DNA of 5,167 nt from a bacterium. GTDB taxonomy: Bacteria; Patescibacteriota; Minisyncoccia; UBA6257; JAGGUH01. The position numbers and the translations under genes are program-made. Location of the stretch: assembly GCA_021158645.1 (NCBI GenBank), contig JAGGUH010000074.1, forward strand, positions 1 to 5,167. The letters are read 5' to 3'. Shown here piece by piece: positions 1 to 5,167 of the stretch. Position 1 is the stretch's first letter; each line of letters begins with the position of its first letter. A model generated the notes under the pieces. It did not search any database. It was not told where the DNA came from and was given only the letters and a program-made list of their open reading frames with translations.

Positions 1-1
1 A

Positions 2-1144
2 CAATTTTTTATGACGCCAGTTTTTAAACTTCAGAGTTTAGTTTTTGGAAGAATTTTGGCTCAAAACCCCAAACTTTATGCTGATATTGAAATGGAAAAT
101 CCATTTTTTAAAAAAATTTTAGAAGAGTATTTAGAAGAAGAATTTAAATTATCAAAAAATATAAGAGAAAAAAACTATAAAGAATTTGAAGAGAAATTTC
201 AAAAAGCATCTTTTTATTTTTCAAATTTTATTAAAATTTCCGAAGAAAAAAGCACTCAGATTTTAAAAATTATAGAGAAACAGCCAGTCAAAATGGGTTC
301 TTCTAAAAAAATAAATTTTAGCACGGCAAAGATAGGATATTTAGGACCTAAAGGAACTTTTTCCTGGCTTGCGACTAAAAGAATTTCTTCGAGTAAATCT
401 CGATTAGTTCCATTTTCTACTATTAGAGAGATTTTTGAAGCCGTTAATAGTTCAGAAATAGATTTTGGAGTGGTTCCTGTTTATAATGTTAGTGCCGGAA
501 TTGTTTCAGAAACAATTTATACTCTTATTGATTATCCGATTTATACTCTTGGTTCTTTTTTTATTCCAATTCATTATGGCTTACTCTCAAAAGAAAAAAG
601 TTTTAAGGACATAAAAGAAATTAAATCGCATCCTCAATCTTTTTCTCAATGTAGATGGTGGCTTTCAAATAATTTAACTAATGTTCTTAAAATTCCAACG
701 GCAAGTACTATTTCTGCTATCGAGAAAGATAAAGATAAAAAAGGAGTTGGATTTATTGTGCCGTTAGAATCAGTAAAACTTTTTAAATTAAATCTTTTAG
801 CAAAAAATATAGAAGATTTTAAAGAGAATTCTACTAAATTTCTTTTAATTGCTAGAACAATAGATAAAAGCATTCTCAAAAAAGTGGAAATTAGTAAAAA
901 TAAAAGTTTGCTTTTTCTTTCGGTTTATGATCGCTTGGGAATTTTAAGAGATATTTTAAATGTTTTTGCTCAAAACGATATTAATCTTACTGCTTTGCAT
1001 TCTATACCGGGGCACTTTCATGCATGGGATTATTTATTTTTTATTGAAGCCGAGGTTTCTTATTTTTCTAAAAAATTAGAGAAGATAGTTAAAATTTTAA
1101 ATCAGAGATATTGCCCTTTTATAAGGGTAGTTGGGGCGGCATAA
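2..1144 (+). CDS. pheA: TyrA-PheA fusion: prephenate dehydrogenase C-terminal domain joined to prephenate dehydratase-ACT (5' partial)
   Basis: This is the C-terminal part of an enzyme converting prephenate towards both tyrosine and phenylalanine. The frame is open to the left edge. The ATG at 11 is probably an internal Met, because the residues after it already lie inside the TyrA dimerisation domain (residues here count from that Met). Residues 1-90 match the helical C-terminus of TyrA, with the GRILAQNPKLYADI block at 13-26. After a short linker the dehydratase begins with GYLGPKGTFS (109-118). It continues through DFGVVP (151-156), SHPQSFSQC (206-214) and STKF (274-277). The ACT domain spans about 297-377 (DRLG 307-310, HSIP 330-333, DYLFF 340-344). 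Asn159, Ser206, Gln213 and Thr275 align with the E. coli PheA active-site residues Asn160, Ser208, Gln215 and Thr278. Three oddities stand out: the usual Glu-Asn pair is Tyr-Asn, TRF is TKF, and the Phe-binding ESRP is HSIP. No chorismate mutase fits between the domains. The dehydrogenase catalytic half is outside the window, so dual function is inferred. Confidence 0.88.
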   Translation, partial: QFFMTPVFKLQSLVFGRILAQNPKLYADIEMENPFFKKILEEYLEEEFKLSKNIREKNYKEFEEKFQKASFYFSNFIKISEEKSTQILKIIEKQPVKMGSSKKINFSTAKIGYLGPKGTFSWLATKRISSSKSRLVPFSTIREIFEAVNSSEIDFGVVPVYNVSAGIVSETIYTLIDYPIYTLGSFFIPIHYGLLSKEKSFKDIKEIKSHPQSFSQCRWWLSNNLTNVLKIPTASTISAIEKDKDKKGVGFIVPLESVKLFKLNLLAKNIEDFKENSTKFLLIARTIDKSILKKVEISKNKSLLFLSVYDRLGILRDILNVFAQNDINLTALHSIPGHFHAWDYLFFIEAEVSYFSKKLEKIVKILNQRYCPFIRVVGAA

Positions 1145-1209
1145 AAGATTTAGGTATTTAAGTTATTGGTTTTTAATATTATAAAACAAATTAAAATAAT
1201 TTAATTTTT

Positions 1210-1944
1210 ATGAAAAAAATTTTAGAGGTTAAAAATCTTTCGGTCGAGTCAAGAGAAAGTAAGAAAAAGATATTAGAGAATATTTCTTTTGAAGTTGATG
1301 AAAATTCAATTTATGCTTTGGTTGGTCCAAACGGAGCCGGGAAATCAACTTTGGCTTATGCTTTAATGGGAGCGCCAAGATTTAGAATTATTGCCGGAAA
1401 AATTATTTTTGAAAACAAAGATATTACTAAAACTTCAATTGAAAAAAGAGCCAAAATGGGAATTGCCTTGGCTTTCCAGGAGCCAGCATACTTTGAAAAT
1501 ATCAGAGTAAAAGATTTTTTGAAAGTAGGAAATAAAGATATTAGTGAAAAAGAGATAGAAAAAACTCTTTCTTTAGTTGGACTTGATCCAAAAGTTTTTT
1601 TAAATCGGAAAGTTAATCGTCAATTAAGTGGCGGAGAAAGAAAAAGAATAGAATTTGCTTCAATAATCGCAATGAAGCCAAAGTTAATGATTTTAGATGA
1701 GCCAGATTCTGGGCTTGATATTATTATTTATAGAGAATTTTATAATATTTTAGAGAATATTAAAAGGGAAACTAAAAGTTCTATTATTTTAATTACTCAT
1801 AGAGAAGAAATTGGCGCTATTTGTGATAAAGCCGGGCTTTTATATAAAGGAAAAATAATTGATGAAGGAGATTTTAGGAAAGTGATAAGAGAATATTGTC
1901 AAATAGTGAATCGAAAAAAAATTTGCAAAGGATTTAAAGAGTAA
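1210..1944 (+). CDS. sufC: SufC/SmsC-type ABC ATPase of Fe-S cluster assembly
   Basis: This is the soluble ABC ATPase that drives a SufB/D-type scaffold during iron-sulfur cluster assembly in the cytosol. At 244 residues it is a full-length SufC. Walker A is GPNGAGKST (39-47), the Q-loop is FQEP with Gln90, the signature is LSGGE (139-143), and Walker B is LMILDEP (159-165) with Glu164 as the likely catalytic base. The D-loop is SGLD (167-170) and the switch His is 197. The Q-loop context (AFQEPAYFENI) and the adjoining scaffold gene separate it from ordinary transporter ATPases. The C-terminal tail (about 226-244) is basic and holds Cys230 and Cys239, which E. coli SufC does not need. The start at 1210 is the first ATG before the conserved beta strand. 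The 65-bp upstream gap is AT-rich, with a TATAAA-like string at 1180-1185 but no convincing -35 and no Shine-Dalgarno sequence. The stop is one base from the next start, so the two genes form an operon. Confidence 0.93.
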   Translation: MKKILEVKNLSVESRESKKKILENISFEVDENSIYALVGPNGAGKSTLAYALMGAPRFRIIAGKIIFENKDITKTSIEKRAKMGIALAFQEPAYFENIRVKDFLKVGNKDISEKEIEKTLSLVGLDPKVFLNRKVNRQLSGGERKRIEFASIIAMKPKLMILDEPDSGLDIIIYREFYNILENIKRETKSSIILITHREEIGAICDKAGLLYKGKIIDEGDFRKVIREYCQIVNRKKICKGFKE

Positions 1945-1945
1945 T

Positions 1946-2893
1946 ATGAAAATACCTGAAGAATTATTAAAATCAGCAAAAAAATATCATTATGATACTT
2001 TTTTGATGCAGGGAGTAGAAATTCCTCATCTTTGCGTCGAGAAAAGTAAAATTCTTTCTTCTTTTTGTTGTCCTGGTTTGGAGATTTCTGCCAAGAAATA
2101 TTCTCAAGGAGTAAAAATAAAAATAGTAGTTAAAAAAGGTGTTAAAATAGAAAAGCCAGTTTTTTTATGTTTTGGAGTTTTGGGAAAAAATGGAAAACAG
2201 ATAATTTTGCCAGAAATAACTTTAGAAGAAAATTCAGAAGCGAAAATTTTATCATTTTGTACTTTTCCTAAAGCCAGAAAAGTTTTTCATAAAATGGAAG
2301 CAAAGATAAAATTGAAGAAAAAAACAAGATTAATTTATAAAGAAATTCATTATCATGGAGATAAATTTGGAACCAAGATTGAAACAGATTTTAAAATTTT
2401 TGTCGGTCAGGAGTCAGGTTTTGAAAGTAAATTTGTTTTGGATAAAGGAAGCGTTGGAAAACTAAAAGTTAATTTGAGGGCTCAATTGGAAAAAGAATCT
2501 TTTTGCAAGGTTTTAAATAAAGTAATTGGTAGGGGAAAAAAAGATGAGATAGAAATTTATGATAAAATTTTGTTAAATGGAGAAAGTTCTTCTAGTTTAA
2601 ATAAATTAAGAGGTGTGATGATAAATGGTGGAAGGATATTTTTTAAAGGTGAAACCGAAGTTACAAAAAAAGCAAAAAATGCTCGAGGTCATATTGATTG
2701 TCAAGAGATTGTTGTTGGAGAAAATTCGATGGTTCAATCAACTCCAATTATTATTGTCAAAAATCCGGAAGCAAGAGTTACTCATGAAGCATCAATAGGA
2801 AAAATCAATCAGAAAGAATTGGAAACCTTGATGAGCCGTGGCTTATCAGAAAAAGAAGCCATTGATTTTGTAATTAAAGGAATGATAGAGTAA
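1946..2893 (+). CDS. sufB: Single SufB/SufD-family Fe-S scaffold (SmsB-like)
   Basis: This is the scaffold partner of the preceding ATPase, on which Fe-S clusters are expected to assemble. The 315-residue length is much shorter than SufB (about 470-500) and SufD (about 420). It is close to the short archaeal homologue of the M. jannaschii MJ0034 type (length recalled from memory). The middle (about 55-250) has the alternating strand pattern of the family's beta-helix core. The C-terminus is diagnostic: ARGHIDCQEIV (246-256), a THEASIGKI block (279-287) and MSRGLSEKEA (296-305). Cys252 and His280 align with the conserved Cys and His region that faces the partner subunit in SufB/SufD. Other cysteines are 30, 41, 42, 75, 105 and 187. 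Cys30 and the Cys41-Cys42 pair are candidate extra ligands. It starts one base after the sufC stop. An AAAGGA lies about 13 nt upstream and an AAAGAG sits closer, so coupled translation is likely. The absence of a paralogue suggests a symmetric B2C2 complex, which is inferred from family knowledge. Confidence 0.92.
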   Translation: MKIPEELLKSAKKYHYDTFLMQGVEIPHLCVEKSKILSSFCCPGLEISAKKYSQGVKIKIVVKKGVKIEKPVFLCFGVLGKNGKQIILPEITLEENSEAKILSFCTFPKARKVFHKMEAKIKLKKKTRLIYKEIHYHGDKFGTKIETDFKIFVGQESGFESKFVLDKGSVGKLKVNLRAQLEKESFCKVLNKVIGRGKKDEIEIYDKILLNGESSSSLNKLRGVMINGGRIFFKGETEVTKKAKNARGHIDCQEIVVGENSMVQSTPIIIVKNPEARVTHEASIGKINQKELETLMSRGLSEKEAIDFVIKGMIE

Positions 2894-2917
2894 AAATAAT
2901 AAAAAATTTTTAAAACA

Positions 2918-2946
2918 TTGATTGTTGAGAAATTTTTTAGTAAAAT
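2918..2946 (+). promoter_or_regulatory. Candidate sigma70-type promoter for the AI-2E family gene
   Basis: TTGATT at 2918-2923 (4 of 6 to the -35 consensus) and TAAAAT at 2941-2946 (5 of 6 to the -10 consensus) are separated by exactly 17 bp, in the 71-bp gap after the Fe-S pair. Transcription would start near 2953, giving a leader of only about 12 nt. Such matches arise easily by chance in DNA this AT-rich, so this is tentative. It would separate the membrane protein gene from the sufCB unit. Confidence 0.4.
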
Positions 2947-2964
2947 AAAAATAATAAGAAATAT

Positions 2965-3999
2965 ATGCAAGAAAACAAAAATTTATTAGATATTTCTTGG
3001 AATACAATTTTTAAAATTTCTTTAGCGATTATTTGTTTGTCGCTTCTTTATTCAATTAGAGATATTTTTGTTTTATTTGTTTTTGCGGTTGCTATATCAA
3101 TTCTTTTTAATCCAGCAATAAATTTTCTCCAGAAGAGAAAAATACCTCGTTTTTTAGGGGGTATTTTTGTTTATTTTAGCGTTATTGGATTTTTTGCGCT
3201 TTTGATTTATTTAACTATTCCTGTTTTTAAATCAGAAATTAGTCAATTTTCAAGATCGCTTCCTTCTTATTATGGAAAATTATCTCCATTTTTAAAAAGT
3301 TTAGGATTTAAAACTTATCAAAACATAAACGAGTTTTTAAGTGCTATAAACAATACTCTCCAAAAAATGTCGGTTGGTATTTTTAATATTATTTCTACGG
3401 TTTTTGGCGGGCTTTCTTCTTTTGCCTTTATTTTCGCGACTGCTTTTTTTATTTCTATAGAAGAAAGAGCAATCGAGAAAACATTAGTTCTTATTTTTCC
3501 AAAAAAATACGAGTATCATATTTTAAATCTTTGGACTGAAGCAGAAAACAAAATATCAAATTGGTTTTTAGCAAAAATTTTATGTTCTTTGTTTGTTGGT
3601 TTTTGTTCTTTTTTGTTTCTTTTAATTTTTGATGTTAAATATCCTGCCCTATTGGGACTTGTTGCTGGTTTTCTAAATTTTTTTCCTTATGTTGGAGCGT
3701 TTGTAGCAGGATTGTTAATTTTTATAGTTGTGGCACCAGTTTCTATTTTGAAATCTATTCTTGTGCTGATAATTTTTATTCTTATTCAACAGATAGAAAG
3801 CAATCTTATTTCACCATTTTTAGTAAAAAAGTTTATGGATGTTTCACCGGCTTTAGTTTTAATTTTTTTAGTTGTTGGTATCAAACTTTGGGGATTTTGG
3901 GGCGCTTTGCTTGCGATTCCTTTATTTAGCGTTTTATTTGAATTTTTAAAAGAGTTTTTAAAAAAGAAAAGAGAGAAAGAAAATGAATCTTTTGGATAA
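2965..3999 (+). CDS. AI-2E/PerM family membrane protein
   Basis: This is a polytopic inner-membrane protein of the AI-2E transporter superfamily (PerM, TqsA and YdiK relatives). The exact substrate cannot be told from sequence: members have been linked to autoinducer-2 export and to ion antiport. The 344-residue length is typical. Hydrophobic segments fall near 15-50 (two), 64-86, 138-165, 200-222, 227-257, 260-276 and 293-328. A longer polar stretch (about 87-135) after the third segment is a family trait. Signature blocks are the KIPRFLGG turn (59-66), FFPYVGAFVAG (239-249), QQIESNLISPFLV (275-287) and GFWGALLAIPLF (310-321). The tail is highly charged (KKKREKEN, 333-340). The ATG at 2965 is chosen because it precedes the first membrane helix by a short polar stretch. 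Only a weak AAGAA lies upstream. Genes of this family are very common in Patescibacteria. No functional tie to its neighbours is evident. Confidence 0.9.
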   Translation: MQENKNLLDISWNTIFKISLAIICLSLLYSIRDIFVLFVFAVAISILFNPAINFLQKRKIPRFLGGIFVYFSVIGFFALLIYLTIPVFKSEISQFSRSLPSYYGKLSPFLKSLGFKTYQNINEFLSAINNTLQKMSVGIFNIISTVFGGLSSFAFIFATAFFISIEERAIEKTLVLIFPKKYEYHILNLWTEAENKISNWFLAKILCSLFVGFCSFLFLLIFDVKYPALLGLVAGFLNFFPYVGAFVAGLLIFIVVAPVSILKSILVLIIFILIQQIESNLISPFLVKKFMDVSPALVLIFLVVGIKLWGFWGALLAIPLFSVLFEFLKEFLKKKREKENESFG

Positions 4000-4067
4000 A
4001 TAAATAATTTTTTCAATTTCATTTTTTATTTTGTTGTTTAAATATTCTAATTTTTTAAAACTAAAAA

Positions 4068-4901
4068 ATGATTATTGATACTCATGCTCATTTAAATTTT
4101 GATGTTTTTGATAAAGACAGAGAGAAGATAATTGAAAAGTGTCATAAAAATAAAGTTTGGGTGGTAAATGTTGGAATAAATTTTGAAACTTCAAAAAAAG
4201 CGGTTGAGATTGCTGAAAGGTATAAAGGAATGTTTGCTTCGATTGGTCTCCATCCATTGAATTTAGATACCGGTTTGGTAAAAACAAAAAATGAAAAAGA
4301 ACGGTTAGAGAAAACTTTTGATTATCAAAAATATAAAAAACTTACCAAAAACCCAAAAGTTATTGCTATTGGTGAAATTGGTTTAGATTACTATTTAAAA
4401 CCAAAAACAAAAAGAAGAAGAGAAATTTTTAAAACAAAACAAAAAAAGTTGCTTTTTGAAGAGTTGAAATTAGCAAAAAAGTTAAATTTGCCGGTAATTT
4501 TTCATTGTCGGATGGCTCATCTTGATTTAATTCAATTTTTAAAAGAAAACAAAGAAGTTTGTCCCAAAAAAGCAGTGCTTCATAGTTTCGTTGGAAAAAT
4601 CGAAGAATTAAAAGAATATTTAAATTTTGGATATAATATTGGTTTTAACGGAATAATTTTTAAAAAAATTGAAGGTATTGATTTTGAGAAAATTATTAAA
4701 GTAGCACCATTGGAAAAAATTTTAGTTGAAACCGATGCTCCCTATTTAACGCCTCCTCAAGTAAAAGAAAAAAGAAATGAGCCGATATTTGTAAAATATA
4801 TCATTAAAAGAATTGCTGATATTAAAAATTTAGAATTTGAAAAGGTAGCCGAGATTACTTTCGAAAATGCTAAAAAATTATTTAAGATAGAAAATAGTTA
4901 A
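4068..4901 (+). CDS. tatD: TatD-family metal-dependent DNase
   Basis: This is a cytoplasmic TIM-barrel hydrolase of the amidohydrolase-like TatD family. Characterised members are magnesium-dependent DNases with 3'-5' exonuclease activity, linked to DNA repair and DNA turnover. All expected metal ligands are visible: His6 and His8 in DTHAH (4-8), Glu103 in GEIGLDYY (102-109), His146 in FHCR (145-148), His172 in LHSF (171-174) and Asp223 in ETDAPYL (221-227). The RNEP motif (236-239) is also present. At 277 residues it is slightly longer than the usual 260, owing to a charged insertion after IGLHPLNLDTG (about 70-90) that I associate with Patescibacteria homologues (from memory). The common HxRDA motif reads HCRMA. 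The start at 4068 places DTHAH at residue 4, as in the family. The 68-bp upstream gap is almost pure A/T, with no Shine-Dalgarno sequence and no clear promoter. It is the last gene before the repeat-rich tail. Confidence 0.95.
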   Translation: MIIDTHAHLNFDVFDKDREKIIEKCHKNKVWVVNVGINFETSKKAVEIAERYKGMFASIGLHPLNLDTGLVKTKNEKERLEKTFDYQKYKKLTKNPKVIAIGEIGLDYYLKPKTKRRREIFKTKQKKLLFEELKLAKKLNLPVIFHCRMAHLDLIQFLKENKEVCPKKAVLHSFVGKIEELKEYLNFGYNIGFNGIIFKKIEGIDFEKIIKVAPLEKILVETDAPYLTPPQVKEKRNEPIFVKYIIKRIADIKNLEFEKVAEITFENAKKLFKIENS

Positions 4902-4910
4902 AGAGAAATA

Positions 4911-4960
4911 CAATAGAAATTCATAGATACTCATAGATATTCATAGAAATTTGTAGAAAT
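4911..4960. repeat. 10-bp tandem repeat, five units
   Basis: Five consecutive 10-bp units start at 4911, 4921, 4931, 4941 and 4951, with approximate consensus TCATAGAWAT. The central three are closest to each other (TCATAGATAC, TCATAGATAT, TCATAGAAAT) and the outer two have drifted at positions 1-3. The array begins 10 bp after the tatD stop. It is most simply a slippage-prone microsatellite. A protein-binding array spaced at about one helical turn is possible but unsupported. Confidence 0.85.
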
Positions 4961-4991
4961 TTATTGTTTATTAACGATTTTATTGTTTATT
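4961..4991. repeat. 12-bp direct repeat TTATTGTTTATT
   Basis: TTATTGTTTATT occurs at 4961-4972 and again at 4980-4991, a period of 19 bp. The first copy abuts the 10-bp array. Low complexity makes chance more plausible than for a mixed-base repeat, but 12 identical bases so close together suggests local duplication. Confidence 0.7.
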
Positions 4992-4996
4992 TATGA

Positions 4997-5012
4997 GTTA
5001 ACGGGTTAACGG
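4997..5012. repeat. Tandem GTTAACGG pair
   Basis: GTTAACGG is repeated head to tail at 4997-5004 and 5005-5012. Each unit contains the palindrome GTTAAC, and TTAACG also occurs once more at 4971-4976. It could be a small binding site or part of the same decaying repeat patch. No function is claimed. Confidence 0.7.
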
Positions 5013-5020
5013 ATTTTCAA

Positions 5021-5029
5021 TGTTATAAT
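5021..5029 (+). promoter_or_regulatory. Candidate extended -10 promoter element
   Basis: TGTTATAAT matches the extended -10 pattern TGnTATAAT exactly, with the perfect hexamer at 5024-5029. No -35 match lies 16-18 bp upstream. Transcription would start near 5036 and run into the inverted repeats and GC-rich hairpin. No gene follows within the window, so it may serve something beyond the right edge, a short non-coding RNA, or nothing. Confidence 0.25.
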
Positions 5030-5050
5030 TTCGAAATCCGAAATTCGAAA
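5027..5050. repeat. Inverted-repeat patch built on TTTCGAA
   Basis: AATTTCG (5027-5033) and CGAAATT (5039-5045) form a 7-bp stem with a 5-nt loop. An alternative pairing joins TTTCGAA (5029-5035) with TTCGAAA (5044-5050). The mutually exclusive foldings and repeated CGAAAT/CGAAA words look like a decayed simple-sequence repeat of a sort I recall from intergenic regions of CPR genomes. Confidence 0.7.
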
Positions 5051-5070
5051 CAATAACCAAAATCCAAATG

Positions 5071-5161
5071 TTCAAAATGCTCACCCCTTCCTATTTCCTC
5101 CCCCTCCCAGAGGGAGGGGGAGGATTAAGGTGGGAGAGGAATATTCTTTTTGAATTTTGAA
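5071..5161. repeat. Possible small palindromic element bounded by 8-bp inverted repeats
   Basis: TTCAAAAT (5071-5078) and ATTTTGAA (5154-5161) are perfect inverted repeats that nearly symmetrically enclose the GC-rich hairpin. Together they outline a unit of about 91 bp that could be a REP- or MITE-like mobile repeat. There is no transposase gene in the window and no target-site duplication that I can establish. The arms are AT-rich and short, so the boundaries are tentative. Confidence 0.4.
5082..5132. repeat. GC-rich hairpin: perfect 12-bp stem with imperfect extension
   Basis: CCTCCCCCTCCC (5097-5108) and GGGAGGGGGAGG (5112-5123) are perfect reverse complements around the 3-nt loop AGA. 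A T-A pair (5096/5124) adds one step. Beyond a mismatched bubble the outer segments pair again (CACC..TT at 5082-5089 with AAGGTG at 5127-5132), giving a hairpin of about 51 nt. The stem is about 83% G+C in an otherwise very AT-rich window. Neither side has a T-run directly after the stem, which argues against an ordinary intrinsic terminator. The form resembles the CCCTC/GAGGG palindromic intergenic repeats scattered in many bacteria. Confidence 0.88.
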
Positions 5162-5167
5162 TTGTCA

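Larger units (their letters stand above)
4902..5167. other. Non-coding repeat-rich region downstream of tatD
   Basis: These 266 bp contain no credible gene on either strand. From left to right they hold a 10-bp tandem repeat, a 12-bp direct repeat, a tandem GTTAACGG pair, an extended -10-like string, an inverted-repeat patch and a GC-rich hairpin inside short inverted repeats. Each is listed separately. No stem followed by a T-run is present just after tatD, so I cannot point to an intrinsic terminator for that gene. Such a stack of repeats could also be where an assembly contig ends. Confidence 0.8.

Noticed and set aside
646..879. Minus-strand open frame of 77 codons inside the TyrA-PheA gene
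   Set aside because: It lies wholly within the dehydratase coding region, whose conserved motifs prove the plus-strand frame. The translated product shows no recognisable domain.
1210..1944. Nutrient-transport ABC ATPase
   Set aside because: No permease or binding protein adjoins it. The neighbour one base away is a SufB/D scaffold, and the sequence around the Q-loop is of SufC type.
3786..4022. Minus-strand open frame of 78 codons over the end of the AI-2E family gene
   Set aside because: It is antisense to conserved family motifs. Its Lys/Phe/Ser-rich product looks like a shadow of hydrophobic codons.
4072..4287. Minus-strand open frame of 71 codons at the start of tatD
   Set aside because: It is antisense to the metal-binding DTHAH region of tatD and has no features of its own.
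4911..5050. CRISPR-like array
   Set aside because: Units are only 8 to 12 bp with no unique spacers of regular length, and no cas gene is nearby.
5097..5132. Intrinsic terminator for tatD
   Set aside because: The stem is strong but lies about 195 bp after the stop, and no T-run follows it on either strand.
5068..5160. Plus-strand open frame of 30 codons across the GC-rich hairpin
   Set aside because: The product is just the palindrome read as Pro- and Gly-rich sequence. It has no ribosome binding site and no family resemblance.

Overview
The window is strongly AT-rich and carries five same-strand protein genes, all ending in TAA and packed with gaps of 1 to 71 bp, followed by a 266-bp repeat-laden non-coding tail. 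The TatD and AI-2E family proteins, the Lys/Asn/Ile-rich composition, the near absence of Shine-Dalgarno sequences and the repeat-rich tail best fit a Patescibacteria/CPR bacterium (Parcubacteria-like). This is a judgement by eye. A DPANN or other archaeon is a less likely alternative, kept open because the Fe-S assembly pair is of the type common in archaea.

Layout: (1) 2-1144, the 3' part of an aromatic amino acid gene whose start lies left of the window. It joins the C-terminal helical domain of prephenate dehydrogenase (TyrA) to a prephenate dehydratase plus ACT domain (PheA), so one polypeptide probably serves both the Tyr and Phe branches. (2) 1210-2893, a tightly linked two-gene unit for an ABC ATPase (SufC/SmsC) and a single SufB/D-type scaffold (SmsB). 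This is the layout of the minimal SUF-like (SMS) Fe-S cluster machinery, with no second SufB/D paralogue and no cysteine desulfurase beside it. (3) 2965-3999, an AI-2E/PerM family membrane protein. (4) 4068-4901, a TatD-family metal-dependent nuclease with all metal ligands present. (5) 4902-5167, no gene: a 10-bp tandem repeat, shorter direct repeats, an inverted-repeat patch, and a GC-rich perfect 12-bp-stem hairpin flanked by 8-bp inverted repeats.

The genes do not form one pathway. Only smsC-smsB are clearly co-transcribed and act together. The most notable points are the TyrA-PheA fusion with altered dehydratase and Phe-binding motifs, the minimal Fe-S pair in a probable reduced-genome bacterium, and the small palindromic element at the right end. 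I see no defence system, CRISPR, tRNA, rRNA or transposase gene.
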